A DNA stretch of 64,000 nucleotides from Geomonas silvestris (GTDB taxonomy: Bacteria > Desulfobacterota > Desulfuromonadia > Geobacterales > Geobacteraceae): NCBI RefSeq assembly GCF_014193515.1, contig NZ_BLXX01000010.1, positions 1-64,000 on the forward strand, given 5' to 3'. The translations under genes and the position numbers were made by a program. How positions within the stretch are numbered: position 1 is the first letter of the stretch; each line of letters begins with the position of its first letter. The notes under the pieces are model-generated. The model did not search any database and was not told where the DNA came from. It saw nothing but the letters and a program-made list of their open reading frames with translations. Of the stretch, positions 1 through 9,496 are shown piece after piece.

Positions 1-566
1 CTGGTACTGCTGACCGCGTTGCTTACGGTTCCGGCATGTCCGAGTACTGCGCAAACTGCCACACCGCGATGCACAACGACAGCTACACCTCCGGCACCAA
101 GGGCCTGGTTCACCCGGCTGGTAACGGCGCCAAGCTGACCGCTCCGATCGCCGCCAACTACGCAGCTTACGTATCTTCCGGTATCATGACCGGCACCGGC
201 GCAGGCTACTCCGCAATGGCTCCGTTCGAGACCGGCGCTGGCAACACCCTTGCCGACGTGACCGCTCTGAAAGCGTTCCAGGCTAGCCCGACCGCACCGG
301 GCACCACCAGCAACGTGCTCTGCCTCTCCTGCCACCGTGCACACGCCTCCGGTTTCGAGAGCATGGCTCGCTACTACCTGGGCAACGAGTTCATGACCAT
401 TGCTGACAGCACCAACGCAGCTTCCTACGACACCAGCACCACCGAGAACAAGATCAACCAGGGCTACACCGTTGCTCAGCAGCAGAACGCTTACAACGGC
501 CGTCCGGCTACCGTGTTCGGACCGTGGGCACGTAACTACTGCAACAAGTGCCACGCTAAAGACTAG
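1..566 (+). CDS. omcS: OmcS-like hexaheme nanowire cytochrome, C-terminal part (cut by left edge)
   Basis: The frame is open at the left edge, so only the last 187 residues are present. Three CXXCH heme sites are visible: CANCH near residue 16 of the fragment, CLSCH in the middle, and CNKCH at the very end (tail CHAKD). These match hemes 4-6 of Geobacter OmcS, which polymerises into extracellular heme filaments. By hand alignment the fragment differs from the complete copy at 24411-25730 by about 19 of 187 residues, and long DNA stretches are identical. A terminator follows at once. It is a window-edge fragment, not a visible pseudogene. The family call is firm; the distinction between OmcS and a close paralogue is not. 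Confidence 0.93.
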   Translation, partial: GTADRVAYGSGMSEYCANCHTAMHNDSYTSGTKGLVHPAGNGAKLTAPIAANYAAYVSSGIMTGTGAGYSAMAPFETGAGNTLADVTALKAFQASPTAPGTTSNVLCLSCHRAHASGFESMARYYLGNEFMTIADSTNAASYDTSTTENKINQGYTVAQQQNAYNGRPATVFGPWARNYCNKCHAKD

Positions 567-597
567 TTCTACCTTCGCTTGACTGTGATGAAATTGA

Positions 598-628
598 GGG
601 CCGGCATTATGCCGGCCCTTTTGTTTTT
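598..628 (+). terminator. Rho-independent terminator after the partial OmcS-like gene
   Basis: Perfect 10-bp inverted repeat (598-607 with 609-618, GGGCCGGCAT and its complement) followed by a T-rich tract at 619-627. It lies about 30 bases after the stop codon. A related hairpin in the same position follows the second OmcS-like gene (25761-25783), so the 3' flank belongs to the duplicated unit. Confidence 0.85.
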
Positions 629-1183
629 GGCCCATCGGGAATATTCGGGGGAAGCCGGATAAAGTCGGTCTACAGCACTGCTGGCGGCCTTACGCCCTCC
701 CCTTTGCGAAAGGGAGACAGAGGGGATTTCCTGTTCGCCATCGTGGCGCGCGTCGGCCTGCGGCAACTCTGGTTGAAATCCCCCGTGTCCCCTCTTTGCT
801 AAGGCTCTTGAAGGAACTTCGGGGATGCTGACTTGGCTGGACTGGTCGCCATCGGCAGGGCGTAGTTGACGTTGTAGAGGCGAATAATCATTCGCCCTTC
901 TCTCCCAACGGGAGAGGCGGCCGAAGGCCGAAGCTGATGTCAGGTGGTCCTGGCGTGTGGTACGCGCCTGCCAGCGCGCCGGGCGAATGATGATTCGCCC
1001 CTACGTTATCCGCGCAGCAGGGAAGCGGGGGGGCTTCGGGAACCCAATCGCATGACGCATGCGATCGGGTAAGAGGGGGGCGGGGGGGAGAGAGTCGGTG
1101 GATAGTCCTACGGCAGCGTGCTTTCCCAGCGGGCAGGCCACCCGAAACCGCCGAGCTCCCGGTTTGCTGCCCTTATGAAGCCG
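629..1183. other. Intergenic region with short dispersed palindromes
   Basis: No convincing gene. The region lies between two convergent genes. It holds degenerate intergenic-repeat material: a run at about 705-800 related to CCCTTTGCGAAAGGGAGACA, one palindrome at 879-897 and another at 981-1001. No promoter was recognised. Confidence 0.6.
879..1001. repeat. Pair of GGCGAAT..ATTCGCC palindromes (dispersed repeat)
   Basis: Two copies of a short palindrome, at 879-897 and 981-1001. The second is preceded by a CTGCC-GCGCGCC context that recurs 57 kb away at 57966-57998. It looks like a REP-type extragenic palindrome; function unknown. Confidence 0.6.
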
Positions 1184-3079
1184 CTACCTCCCGATCCGTT
1201 TCAGCCAGTTTTTGGCCAGGTCGGAATCCGGCTTTTGCTGCAGAACCCGATAAAAACAGTGGGCCGCCTCGTCAAGGCGGTTTTGTTTTGCGAGAAAGAC
1301 ACCCAGGTTGAAATTGACGTCCAGGGAGTTCGGTTCGATGGTCATGGCCTGTCTGAAATAGCCGTCGGCTTCTCCCACCATTCCGGCTGCTGCCAATTCG
1401 ACGGCAATCGTGAGCGGACCCCTTGCAGAGGAAGGCTCCAACTTCTGGACGGCTTCATAATGGGGCCGGGCTTCAGAGCTGCGGCCCGACTTGATCAGCA
1501 GAATTGCCAACTGCAGGTGCGCGTCTGCCGCTGCCGGATCTTGCCTCAGGGCCGCTGCAAACTGCTCCGCAGCCTCGTTCAATCTTCCTGCCTTGGCCAG
1601 CGCTCTGCCGGCATTGACCATCACCATCGGTTCGCCCGGGTCCAGACGCGACGCCTCCCTAAACTGTTCCAACGCCTCAGCGTACCTCCCCTTCGCGAGA
1701 TACATCGTCCCCAGGTTGTTGCGGGTCAGCGCGGAGTTCGGCCAGATGCGCAGGGCCTCCTGGTACGCCGCAAGCGCTCCGTCGGCGTCTCCGTATTCCT
1801 GGTTCAGTGCAATGCCGTAGTTGTTGAGGATGAGGTAGTTATTGCTGGTGACCGCCAGCGTGTGGCGATAGAGGGTGATGTTGTTGCGCCAAAAGCCCAG
1901 CTGCTGCCAGGTCATGACGGCACAGACCGCAAGCGTCAGGACGGAAAGGGCTGCCAGGGCCTTCTCCTTGAACGACAGCGAGCTGCACAGCTCGGAAACA
2001 CCCCAGACCGCGATGATGGAGAGACCGGTATAGGGGAGGTAGGTGTAGCGGTCGGCGTGCGACTGCCCACCGACCTGGATCAGGCCGATCACCGGCAGCA
2101 GGGTAACGACGAACCAGAGCCAACCGGTTGCCAGGTAAGGAAAGCGTCGCCGGAAAAAGAACACCGCAGCGCTGATGGCGATGAGCACCAAAATCGATCC
2201 CGCAAGCTGCCAGAGGATGATTTCGGTCGGAAACGGGTAGAGGATGGCCATGTCGTGAGGCCAGAACATACCGATCAGGTATCTAACGTAGGCTATGAAG
2301 ACGTTGGCCAGGCGCAGGCCGAACTGCACCTTTTCGAGGCTTTGGACCGCACCGCCATGCTGCTGCACGAAGATGGTGGCGGCCGAAGAGAGCAGGGAGA
2401 TGAGAAAGAAGGGGACCTTTTCCAGGAAGAGGTGCCGCGCGGTGCGGGGGGCGGGGGCGGTCTCCGCCTGGTCGCGCCGGAAGCGGTTCAGTGGCCACCA
2501 ATCGAGCAAGAGCAGTACCACCGGAAGGGTCACCAGCATCGGCTTGGCCATCAATCCGAGAACGAAGCAGCCCATGGTCGCCAGGTAGCGCCAGGGCTTG
2601 GGTTTGTGCACGTAAGCTACGTACATGAGCAGGGTCAGATGCCAGAACAGGCCGCTCAGGACGTCTTTGCGCTCCGCCACCCAGGCAACCGACTCCACGT
2701 GCATGGGGTGCAGCGCGAACAGCCCTGCGACGACGAGGCTGCGCCACGGCATCGCGGTAAGGCGGACCAACAGCAGAAACAGCAAAAAGGCAGAGACGGT
2801 GTGCAGCACGACGCTGGTCAGGTGGTGGCCGGCCGGCTTCAGGCCGAACAGCTGCACGTCGGTCATATGGGAAAGCCAGGTGAGGGGATGCCAGTTGGAC
2901 ATCTCGGACGATTGAAGGGCCCAAGCGACGCTGCCGCCGTGCAGCCCCCCCTTCACCACGCTGTTGGCGGTGACGTACCCGGGATCATCGAAGTTTATGA
3001 AATCAAAGCCGGCGGTGCGCGAGAATAGTGCGAGGGTGACAACCAACATCACCAGACAGAGCAGGGTGCTGAGCCGCAT
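1184..3079 (-). CDS. TMTC/PMT-like GT-C glycosyltransferase with six C-terminal TPRs
   Basis: Predicted polytopic inner-membrane enzyme of the GT-C fold, resembling eukaryotic TMTC O-mannosyltransferases. Expected role, by family only: moving a sugar from a polyprenyl-phosphate donor onto an exported protein. Visible signatures are an acidic pair in the first outer loop (NFDDPGY, Asp31-Asp32), HPLTW at 64-68, HPMHVES at 124-130, ERKD at 136-139, AKPMLVTLP near 180 and DRYTYLP at 343-349. Residues about 413-631 form six TPRs, which should face the periplasm. The ATG at 3079 has AAAGGA about 8 bases upstream. It is the last gene of a same-strand run that includes a nine-heme cytochrome and a Sel1 protein. 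The sugar and the target cannot be read from sequence. Confidence 0.9.
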   Translation of the reverse strand: MRLSTLLCLVMLVVTLALFSRTAGFDFINFDDPGYVTANSVVKGGLHGGSVAWALQSSEMSNWHPLTWLSHMTDVQLFGLKPAGHHLTSVVLHTVSAFLLFLLLVRLTAMPWRSLVVAGLFALHPMHVESVAWVAERKDVLSGLFWHLTLLMYVAYVHKPKPWRYLATMGCFVLGLMAKPMLVTLPVVLLLLDWWPLNRFRRDQAETAPAPRTARHLFLEKVPFFLISLLSSAATIFVQQHGGAVQSLEKVQFGLRLANVFIAYVRYLIGMFWPHDMAILYPFPTEIILWQLAGSILVLIAISAAVFFFRRRFPYLATGWLWFVVTLLPVIGLIQVGGQSHADRYTYLPYTGLSIIAVWGVSELCSSLSFKEKALAALSVLTLAVCAVMTWQQLGFWRNNITLYRHTLAVTSNNYLILNNYGIALNQEYGDADGALAAYQEALRIWPNSALTRNNLGTMYLAKGRYAEALEQFREASRLDPGEPMVMVNAGRALAKAGRLNEAAEQFAAALRQDPAAADAHLQLAILLIKSGRSSEARPHYEAVQKLEPSSARGPLTIAVELAAAGMVGEADGYFRQAMTIEPNSLDVNFNLGVFLAKQNRLDEAAHCFYRVLQQKPDSDLAKNWLKRIGR

Positions 3080-3249
3080 GTGTGATCCTTTAGGTGGTAT
3101 GAACGAGGCACCATCTCGGCTGGTGTGTCACGTTACCTGGCAGGTAAGGCAACTTTTCCCGAAGTAATGGATGAACCTGGGCAATGGGGGAGGGGAGGCG
3201 AAGAAATCCCGAGGGGTGCGCGATAGGGTATCGAAGGTGTCGGCTGGTG

Positions 3250-4332
3250 CTACTGTGCCTGCCTGGGAAGAATCCCTTTGATCTGCAGCATATCCCGCTT
3301 GAGCCGTTGGGCTGCATAAAATTGCGGCCGGGTCATCTCCTTTACCAGCGAGTCCCTCTTTTCTTCGGCTTTTTCCACTCCCTGGCGCGCGGCGAAATCG
3401 AGCCAGGCATAGGCCTGGACCAGGTCGCGGACCTCGCTCCCCGGGGTGCTGTAGAGTACCCCCAGGTCGTACTGGGCCTGAGCGTGACCGTTAGTGGCCG
3501 CCAGTTGGTACCATTTCAGCGCCTCGGCGGGGCGCGAGGTGGCTACCGAGCGGTTATCGTAGAGCGCTCCCAGGTTATACGCCGCGGCCACGTGTCCCTG
3601 GGAAGCGGCAACGCGCCACCAGACGGCAGCCGCCACCTTGTCGGGAGCCATTCCCTTCCCTTTGCTGCACTCCATGCCCAAGAGGTAGGCGGCTTCCGCG
3701 GGGGGATGCACCGTGGCCAGATGGTGCCAGCGCGAGGCTTCGACGGTATTGGGCGGAATGGCGAGACCGGCCGCGTAGATCCTGGCCAGACCTTCCTGGG
3801 CCGGGATGTACCACTTGGCGGCGGCCAGCAGGTACCACTTGACCGCACTGGCGTAGTTCTGCTGGAAGCCGCAGCCGGATTCGCACATGGTTCCCAGCAG
3901 GTACTGGGCTTCGGTGTCCCCCTGCTCGGCAGCCTTTTTGAACCACGCGGCGGCGGTCTGGTAGTTCCGTTTGACTCCCCGGCCGGTGGCGTACATGATC
4001 CCCAGGTTGAACTGCGCCTCCAGCTGGGATTGCCGCGCCGCGATGAAAAAGCAGTTGAAGGCGGTGGTCAGGTTGCGGGCCACGTTGTGCCCGTTGACGT
4101 GGTCGACGCCGATGTCGTTCAAGGCCGCAGCGTTGCCGGCTTCGTCTTCGGCAAAATCCGGCGACTGCGTGCGCGGCGCACCCTTTTGCCCGCCCCCCGC
4201 CGTCTTGCGGAATTCCAGGGCACTGTCGGTCTCCAGGTACTGGCAGAGGTTTTCCGCCTCCTGGGCCAAAGCGCTCCCTGTCCCAAGGAGCATCGCTACT
4301 ATGAAGGCTGCGGCAAGAACAGGTGCTCTCAA
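3250..4332 (-). CDS. Exported Sel1-repeat protein
   Basis: 360 residues with a signal peptide (cleavage expected after ALA, about residue 23), then about six Sel1-like repeats: helical pairs of the type AQFNLGIMYATGRGV followed by AAAWFKKAAEQGD. Sel1/Hcp proteins are usually scaffolds for protein-protein contacts. The start is TTG at 4332, chosen for a GGAG eight bases upstream; there is no better in-frame ATG before the signal peptide. It sits 72 bases after the nine-heme cytochrome gene and 170 bases before the TMTC-like gene, in the same direction, so co-transcription is likely. Residues 25-80 before the repeats match nothing I recognise. Confidence 0.88.
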   Translation of the reverse strand: MRAPVLAAAFIVAMLLGTGSALAQEAENLCQYLETDSALEFRKTAGGGQKGAPRTQSPDFAEDEAGNAAALNDIGVDHVNGHNVARNLTTAFNCFFIAARQSQLEAQFNLGIMYATGRGVKRNYQTAAAWFKKAAEQGDTEAQYLLGTMCESGCGFQQNYASAVKWYLLAAAKWYIPAQEGLARIYAAGLAIPPNTVEASRWHHLATVHPPAEAAYLLGMECSKGKGMAPDKVAAAVWWRVAASQGHVAAAYNLGALYDNRSVATSRPAEALKWYQLAATNGHAQAQYDLGVLYSTPGSEVRDLVQAYAWLDFAARQGVEKAEEKRDSLVKEMTRPQFYAAQRLKRDMLQIKGILPRQAQ

Positions 4333-4404
4333 GATGCTCTCTCCGAATTAAAACCAACGGTCCGGTACGTTCCCCGACAGCAGGGCGGGGACAACCGATG
4401 GACG

Positions 4405-5166
4405 TTACATATCATGACACCTGACGCAGTTTTCCCTGGTGGTAAAGGCCGTATAGTCGTCGTGGCAAGCGCCGCAGGATTTTTTCTCCTCGTCCATCTC
4501 GGTCATGGTCACCCGCGGGGTGGTGTAGTTGAGAGGGAAGATCTTGGCATGGCAGTCGATGCAGCGGTACGTCTTGACGTGATAACTGTGGCTGAAGGTG
4601 ACCGGCCCGGCGTTGTTGCACTTCATCACCAGGTCCCCGGCCAGGTGGCAGCGGTAGCAGTCGATGAGGGGAAATGCTTTTTTCCTGTTGTGGCAGGCGC
4701 CGCACGACTTGCCGCGCTCCATCTCGGCCATGGTGACCGGGTTGTTCCTCCCGGTTTTAAACAGGCGGGTGTGGCACTCGTTGCAGGAGAACTTCTTGGT
4801 ATGCGGGGTGTGAACGAAGACCACGTTGCCGACGGTTTTGACGTTGAAGGTGATATCCCTGATGGTGTGGCAACGGCCGCACTCGCCAAGCGGGAAGGCG
4901 ATCTTGCCGTGGCAGGCGCCGCAGGATTTCCCCTTGTACATCTCCGCCATGCTTACCGGGCGCACCGACTTGTTCCGGTAGATTTTCTCGTGGCAGATCG
5001 TGCAGTTGTCGTTGATTGCCTTAGCCCTGGTGTGCACGTCGTGGCTGAAAACGACCGTCCCCCCATTGATGGCCTTGAACACGATGTCAAAGACATCCGA
5101 GGCGAAGACCGAAACGCAAAGGGCCAAGGTGACGGTGCCCGCCATGAGGAGGTGTTTAAGCGACAT
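4405..5166 (-). CDS. Nine-heme cytochrome made of three triheme c7-like modules
   Basis: 253 residues with an N-terminal signal sequence (to about residue 23). Nine CXXCH motifs occur in order CTICH, CGACH, CGRCH, CNECH, CGACH, CYRCH, CIDCH, CGACH, CVRCH. They form three repeats of one module: a VVFSHxxHT strand carrying distal histidines, then a heme, then an EM..GKSCGACH heme, then CxRCH. This is the layout of triheme cytochrome c7 (PpcA type), repeated three times. The expected place is the periplasm, carrying electrons between inner and outer membrane. The ATG at 5166 has AGGA six bases upstream. It heads a short group with the Sel1 and TMTC-like genes. No lipobox is seen. Confidence 0.92.
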   Translation of the reverse strand: MSLKHLLMAGTVTLALCVSVFASDVFDIVFKAINGGTVVFSHDVHTRAKAINDNCTICHEKIYRNKSVRPVSMAEMYKGKSCGACHGKIAFPLGECGRCHTIRDITFNVKTVGNVVFVHTPHTKKFSCNECHTRLFKTGRNNPVTMAEMERGKSCGACHNRKKAFPLIDCYRCHLAGDLVMKCNNAGPVTFSHSYHVKTYRCIDCHAKIFPLNYTTPRVTMTEMDEEKKSCGACHDDYTAFTTRENCVRCHDM

Positions 5167-5248
5167 TACGGATCCTAGGAGTTCCTGAGGTGAACAGCAC
5201 TAAGTCGGCAGCATGCTATAGCGTGAAAAAGGCAGTTCTGTCAAGGGA

Positions 5249-7624
5249 TTAGTTGCGTTTGCGGCGCCCTTCCAGGATGGCCAGATTAATGAACGCTACG
5301 GCACCTGCCAGGGTGAGGAGCCAGCCGATCATCACCTCGCGCGGATAGTACTCCATTTCCAGCAGGTGGCGTCCGGAGCTCCAGGGGACCGCCCTGACCA
5401 CATAGTCGGCGCGCCAGATTGGAATCTCCCGGCCATCGAGGCGCGCCTGCCACCCGGGCCAGAAGGAGTCGTTGATGACCAGCACCCCGTCCTGGCCAGC
5501 CTCCGCGTCGATGCGCAGGGTGTTCTCGGTGCGCGCCGCGCTGAGGACCCGCCCCGCCCCCGGATCCCGGGGGACCGAGGTGGCCCCCTCGAGAACGACG
5601 GCGCCGGCGCCCTTGGCGTACGCGGCCAAAAGCCCCTGGAGCGCTGCGTCCTCCCCCGAGGCAGGGAGGAGTTCCCCGGCAAAAAGGGCCCAGGGACGGT
5701 GCGGCACCCTCCAGACCGAGAAGTCCCACTCGGGGTTGTCCAGGACCCTGGTCCCCCCCTCGCTCGCGGCGATGGCGATCTCGGTCTCCTGCGGGGTGTG
5801 CGGGTTCTTGACCACCATGTGGGTCAGCGAGTAGCGCCTGAGGGCCGCCAGGGACCGGGGGCCGAAGCTGCCGTTCAGGGCGCCGATCAGGCTGTCGAAG
5901 CGTTGCGGGCGCAGCCCGGTGTAGGTGTTGATCTGGTCGATGCCGGAGGCGACGTTGTAAGAAGGGGATCCCATGTGCGACTGGCCGCCGACCTGGGCGT
6001 CCAGGAGATCGAGCCCCCTCGGGTAGTAGTAGTTCTCCTCCATCGGTGTGGCGATCCGGGTCTGCTCGCCGTTCACCTTGATGGCGGCCAGAGGGGCGCT
6101 GTCACAGACCCCGGGGTTACCGGCGTGCAGGGCGAACGGTGCCGCCAGGGAGGACTCCAGGAAGACGAGCGCCGCAAGCAGGGGAGGGAGCGCCGGGCGC
6201 AGCCGCGGCCAGCGCAGGCCGGCAGCGATCAGGCCGGCCAGGGCAACGAGGCTCACCCCGGCATGCACAAGCCCGCGGGAGAGGTTGTGGTACGCCTGCA
6301 GAACTCCCTGCTGCGCGGCCGGGGTGTCGACTTGGGCGGCGAAGGAGGGGGAGCGCCAGAAGAAAACCGCGCCGACGAGTGCCAGGGCGCCAAGCCCCCC
6401 GGCAAGGACGGCCCAGCGTCGGTCGGGATTGCCGGCCAGCTGCTGGGCGCCGAACGAGGCAAGCACGGCAAGGCAAAGCGCCAAGGGCCCCACCAGCTTC
6501 TCCGCGTAGCGGAATTTGCCCCAGACCGGCAGGTGATGCAGGAGTTGCTCCGAACCGGCATGAAAGCCAAGCGCAAGCCAGAGGAGAACCAGCGCGGCCC
6601 CCCCCAGAAGAAGTGTCAGCCGTTTCTGCCGCAGACCCGCGACGGCGAGCAGCAGCAGCCCCCCCCCCAGGTAGACGCTCGGCAGGAAGGGCATTTCCAG
6701 TCCCGGCCGGGACATCCCGCCCAGCCAGATGAACACCGGCCACTGGGTGGTCCCAAGGTTCGGGCTGCCGAAAAAGCCGGGCACCAGGAACTCGATGAGC
6801 CGCCAGGGCGCCAGGGCCCAGGTCAGCCGGTCGAAGGGGTCCAACTGCACGCCGCGGGAGGTCTCCTGGAGAAAGACCAGGGTGGGGATCAGCTGCACCG
6901 CGGCCAGGGCGGTACCCACCGCGACCCCGAGAGCCGCCCGGCGAACCCCTGGCCCCCCGCCTGCCTCCCAGGACAGGGCAAAGCCCAAAAGGAGTGCGAC
7001 GATGCTCCACTGGGGGTCGCCGGAGAACCAGAGGGCGCAGCAGGCGAGAGCCGCCGCGGAGGCTCCGAAACGCCGCCCCTCTCCGGCCCGGCGCAGCGCA
7101 GCCAACACCCAGGGGGCGGTTGCGGCGGCGCAGAGGTACTGCACGTTGGAGCTGAGGCCCTGCACGTACCCGGAAAGCCCGTAGCCGAAGCCGGCGATGG
7201 CCGCAGCGGTAAGCGGGGCACCGAGCACGCGGGAGAACAGCGCCGCCCCGAGCGCCGCCAGCGCGAAGTAGCCAAGGATCAGGGCATCCATCCCGGCGTG
7301 CGGGAAGAGGTAGGCACCAAGGAGCGACACCGGGTGGAGGACGCCGTGCATCATCTGGGCGAAAAGCGGGATCCCCAGGATCTCGTGCGGGTTCCAAAGC
7401 GGCAGGTGAAAGCTGCGCAACGCCTCGACGACGGTGGGCCGGATCGGCTGGAAAAGTTTGGAGGTGTCCCGCCAGGAAAGGGTGTACCCGGAGAGGAGGT
7501 AGAGCGCTCCAGGCGAGAGGACCCCGGCGACGATTGCCGCGGCCCAGAGAAGTGCCGGCCTGACCGCGCGCGGTGCAGTGGGCGGGGTGCCCGGATCGGA
7601 AAGCCTCGTCGATTCCCGCAGCAT
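5249..7624 (-). CDS. YfhO-like polytopic membrane protein (GT-C type)
   Basis: 791 residues, mostly hydrophobic segments, with a long C-terminal soluble part after about residue 490 and a final transmembrane segment near 765. The pattern (an early loop with SWRDTSKLFQPIRP, then PLWNPHEILGIPLFAQ, and later FRYAEKLVGPLAL) is that of the YfhO family. Gram-positive YfhO takes part in glycosylating teichoic acids, so a GT-C transferase role is likely but the substrate is unknown. The ATG at 7624 lies one base after the stop of the TMTC-like gene 7626-9467, which implies translational coupling. The gene is strongly GC-rich with long antisense open frames, which I treat as shadows. Confidence 0.88.
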   Translation of the reverse strand: MLRESTRLSDPGTPPTAPRAVRPALLWAAAIVAGVLSPGALYLLSGYTLSWRDTSKLFQPIRPTVVEALRSFHLPLWNPHEILGIPLFAQMMHGVLHPVSLLGAYLFPHAGMDALILGYFALAALGAALFSRVLGAPLTAAAIAGFGYGLSGYVQGLSSNVQYLCAAATAPWVLAALRRAGEGRRFGASAAALACCALWFSGDPQWSIVALLLGFALSWEAGGGPGVRRAALGVAVGTALAAVQLIPTLVFLQETSRGVQLDPFDRLTWALAPWRLIEFLVPGFFGSPNLGTTQWPVFIWLGGMSRPGLEMPFLPSVYLGGGLLLLAVAGLRQKRLTLLLGGAALVLLWLALGFHAGSEQLLHHLPVWGKFRYAEKLVGPLALCLAVLASFGAQQLAGNPDRRWAVLAGGLGALALVGAVFFWRSPSFAAQVDTPAAQQGVLQAYHNLSRGLVHAGVSLVALAGLIAAGLRWPRLRPALPPLLAALVFLESSLAAPFALHAGNPGVCDSAPLAAIKVNGEQTRIATPMEENYYYPRGLDLLDAQVGGQSHMGSPSYNVASGIDQINTYTGLRPQRFDSLIGALNGSFGPRSLAALRRYSLTHMVVKNPHTPQETEIAIAASEGGTRVLDNPEWDFSVWRVPHRPWALFAGELLPASGEDAALQGLLAAYAKGAGAVVLEGATSVPRDPGAGRVLSAARTENTLRIDAEAGQDGVLVINDSFWPGWQARLDGREIPIWRADYVVRAVPWSSGRHLLEMEYYPREVMIGWLLTLAGAVAFINLAILEGRRKRN

Positions 7625-7625
7625 G

Positions 7626-9467
7626 TCAGTTCTTCCCGGGGCCGGCCTTCATGCTGCGGACGCTCTCGAGGTTGCGCCTCGCGTTGGCGTTCTCGGGGTT
7701 GAGTTGCACCGCGCGTTCGAACTCTCTGAGCGCGTCGGCAGGGCGGCCGGATTTCAGGTAGGCGATCGCCAGGTTGTTGTGCAGCTCGTCGTAATCGGGG
7801 ATGATCTGCAGACACTTCTCGTAGTAGCGCAGCGCCGAGGCGATATCGCCCTGTGCCAGGTAGGCGTTGGCCAGGTTGAAAATCGACATGGGGTCGCCGG
7901 GGTTTAACTGGGAGGCCTTGGTGTACTCGCCGATGGCGTTTGGGTAGTCACCCAGCTTCTTGTAGACGATCCCCAGGTTGTTGTGCAGCTCGAAGTTGTT
8001 GGGATCGATCGCCAGGGCGGCGCTCAGTTCCTTTTTCGCCTCGTCCAGACGCCCGGCGGCACTTAAGTAGAGACCCAGGTTCTGGTGCGGGCGCAGCTTC
8101 TTGGGGCTGTTCTTGGCGGAGTCTTCCCAAAGCGAGATCTCTGTTTGCCACACCCGGTTTCTCGAGAAGGTCGCCACGGCGAGGACCAGGACCAGCACCC
8201 CGAAGAGGCCGGCGAAGAGCCTGATGCCGGCGGTCGTCCCCAGCGTGAGCCGGGCTGCCAGGTGGGAGAGGGCGGTCACCGCGAGGAAGAGCCCGAAGGA
8301 GGGGAGGTACACCCGGTACTCGGCGCCCAGCTCCCCCAGCGGCAGGATGCTCGATTCGACGGAGAGCGTGACGAAGAACCAGAGGATGCCGAAGCCGGCA
8401 AGCCTCAGCTCGGGGAACTCGCGGAGCCTGCCGCTCAGGTAGTAGCAGAAAAGGCCGGTGAGGAAAATGGCGACCAGCAGCAGGAAACAGCCGAAAACCG
8501 GGAGTGCGAACAGGGTGTGGTATTTGGTGAAGTCGTGGTCCACGTTTTGGTGGATCGGCAGGAACAGGAGCCGCAGGTAGTCGGTGATGACCCCGAACTG
8601 GGTGAGCAGGTAGTCGCCCCGGGAGATCTTCGAGACGTCTGCGGCGGTGATGGTGCGCATGGTGCTGTCCAGCGCGCCCAGCTGCCCCTGCTGGAGGAAT
8701 ACCAGGATCGGGATGATGCACAGGGTGGCGGCAAAGGGTGCCAGGGCCTTCAGGCGAGCCTTGAGCCCCCGGTCCAGAAAGGTGAAATCGTACAGGGCTA
8801 CGATGAAGGGGAGGGTGAAGCTGAACTCCTTGCTCAGCATCGAGCCGACGGTGCTGGCCAGGGCAAGTCCGTACCAGAGGGCGCGCTTGCCGGCGGGCTC
8901 GGTCTGGGACTTCAGGTAGCAGAAAAGGGCCAGCAGGTAGCCGCAGGACGCCATCAAGAGGAAGCGCGAGGTGATGTAGGTGACGGCATGGGTCTGCATC
9001 GGGTGCACGACGAAGAACAGCGCCGTAGCGGCGGCGATCGCCTCCGGGTAGCCCGCGCGGGAGTCGTCCCCCCTTGGCGCGCAGCGCTCCAGTTCCAGGG
9101 TGTAGCGCGCGATCAGGTACACCAGGTAGCCGTTAAAAAGGTGCAGCGCCAGGTTGACGACGTGGTACCCCACCACGTTCAGGCCGTGCAGCTTGAAGTT
9201 CAGCGCCAGGGTGAAATAGCCGAGGATCCTGGTCATGAAGGCGAACTGCAGGGCGGGTGGGAGCGAGGTGGGGGAGAGCTTTTCTATCTTGAAGATATCG
9301 AGGGGGGAAAAGAAGTAATGGAAGGTCCGTATGATGGAGTTGGTCGCCACGTAGGACTCGTCGTCGAACTGGAAGGGGACCGTGAAGGAATTGGAGTAGG
9401 CCAGCACCCCCAGGACTACAATCAACGATGCCATCACATACTTATTGCCGCAGATGCTCTTGTACAT
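7626..9467 (-). CDS. TMTC-like GT-C glycosyltransferase with TPRs, divergent subtype
   Basis: 613 residues: about ten membrane segments, then TPRs from about residue 470 to 600 (repeated NLG..Y..LG..PNAIGEY units). The acidic pair is in FQFDDESYV (Asp35-Asp36). The usual D/E-R-x-x-Y-L-P signature is altered to EYRVYLPSFG, so this is the most diverged of the nine copies here. The histidine-rich loop is kept as HPMQTHAVTYITSRF. The ATG at 9467 has AAGGAA nine bases upstream. It lies between a GT2 gene (29-base gap) and the YfhO-like gene (1-base gap), so the three are probably one transcript and could make and use a lipid-linked sugar together. Confidence 0.9.
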   Translation of the reverse strand: MYKSICGNKYVMASLIVVLGVLAYSNSFTVPFQFDDESYVATNSIIRTFHYFFSPLDIFKIEKLSPTSLPPALQFAFMTRILGYFTLALNFKLHGLNVVGYHVVNLALHLFNGYLVYLIARYTLELERCAPRGDDSRAGYPEAIAAATALFFVVHPMQTHAVTYITSRFLLMASCGYLLALFCYLKSQTEPAGKRALWYGLALASTVGSMLSKEFSFTLPFIVALYDFTFLDRGLKARLKALAPFAATLCIIPILVFLQQGQLGALDSTMRTITAADVSKISRGDYLLTQFGVITDYLRLLFLPIHQNVDHDFTKYHTLFALPVFGCFLLLVAIFLTGLFCYYLSGRLREFPELRLAGFGILWFFVTLSVESSILPLGELGAEYRVYLPSFGLFLAVTALSHLAARLTLGTTAGIRLFAGLFGVLVLVLAVATFSRNRVWQTEISLWEDSAKNSPKKLRPHQNLGLYLSAAGRLDEAKKELSAALAIDPNNFELHNNLGIVYKKLGDYPNAIGEYTKASQLNPGDPMSIFNLANAYLAQGDIASALRYYEKCLQIIPDYDELHNNLAIAYLKSGRPADALREFERAVQLNPENANARRNLESVRSMKAGPGKN

Positions 9468-9496
9468 GCGAGGGTTCCTTCGGGATGCGGAGGATG

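Noticed and set aside
1-566. Pseudogene call for the truncated OmcS-like gene
   Set aside because: The frame is open at the window edge and the visible part is intact, so truncation is only due to the window.
1118-3028. Long open frame on the plus strand opposite the TMTC-like gene
   Set aside because: It is the mirror of a GC-rich gene on the other strand; its product is low-complexity, rich in Arg, Gly and Gln, with no domain or ribosome site.
5366-7702. 778-codon open frame opposite the YfhO-like gene
   Set aside because: Antisense shadow: composition typical of reversed GC-rich codons; the minus-strand frame has clear membrane segments and coupling to its neighbour.
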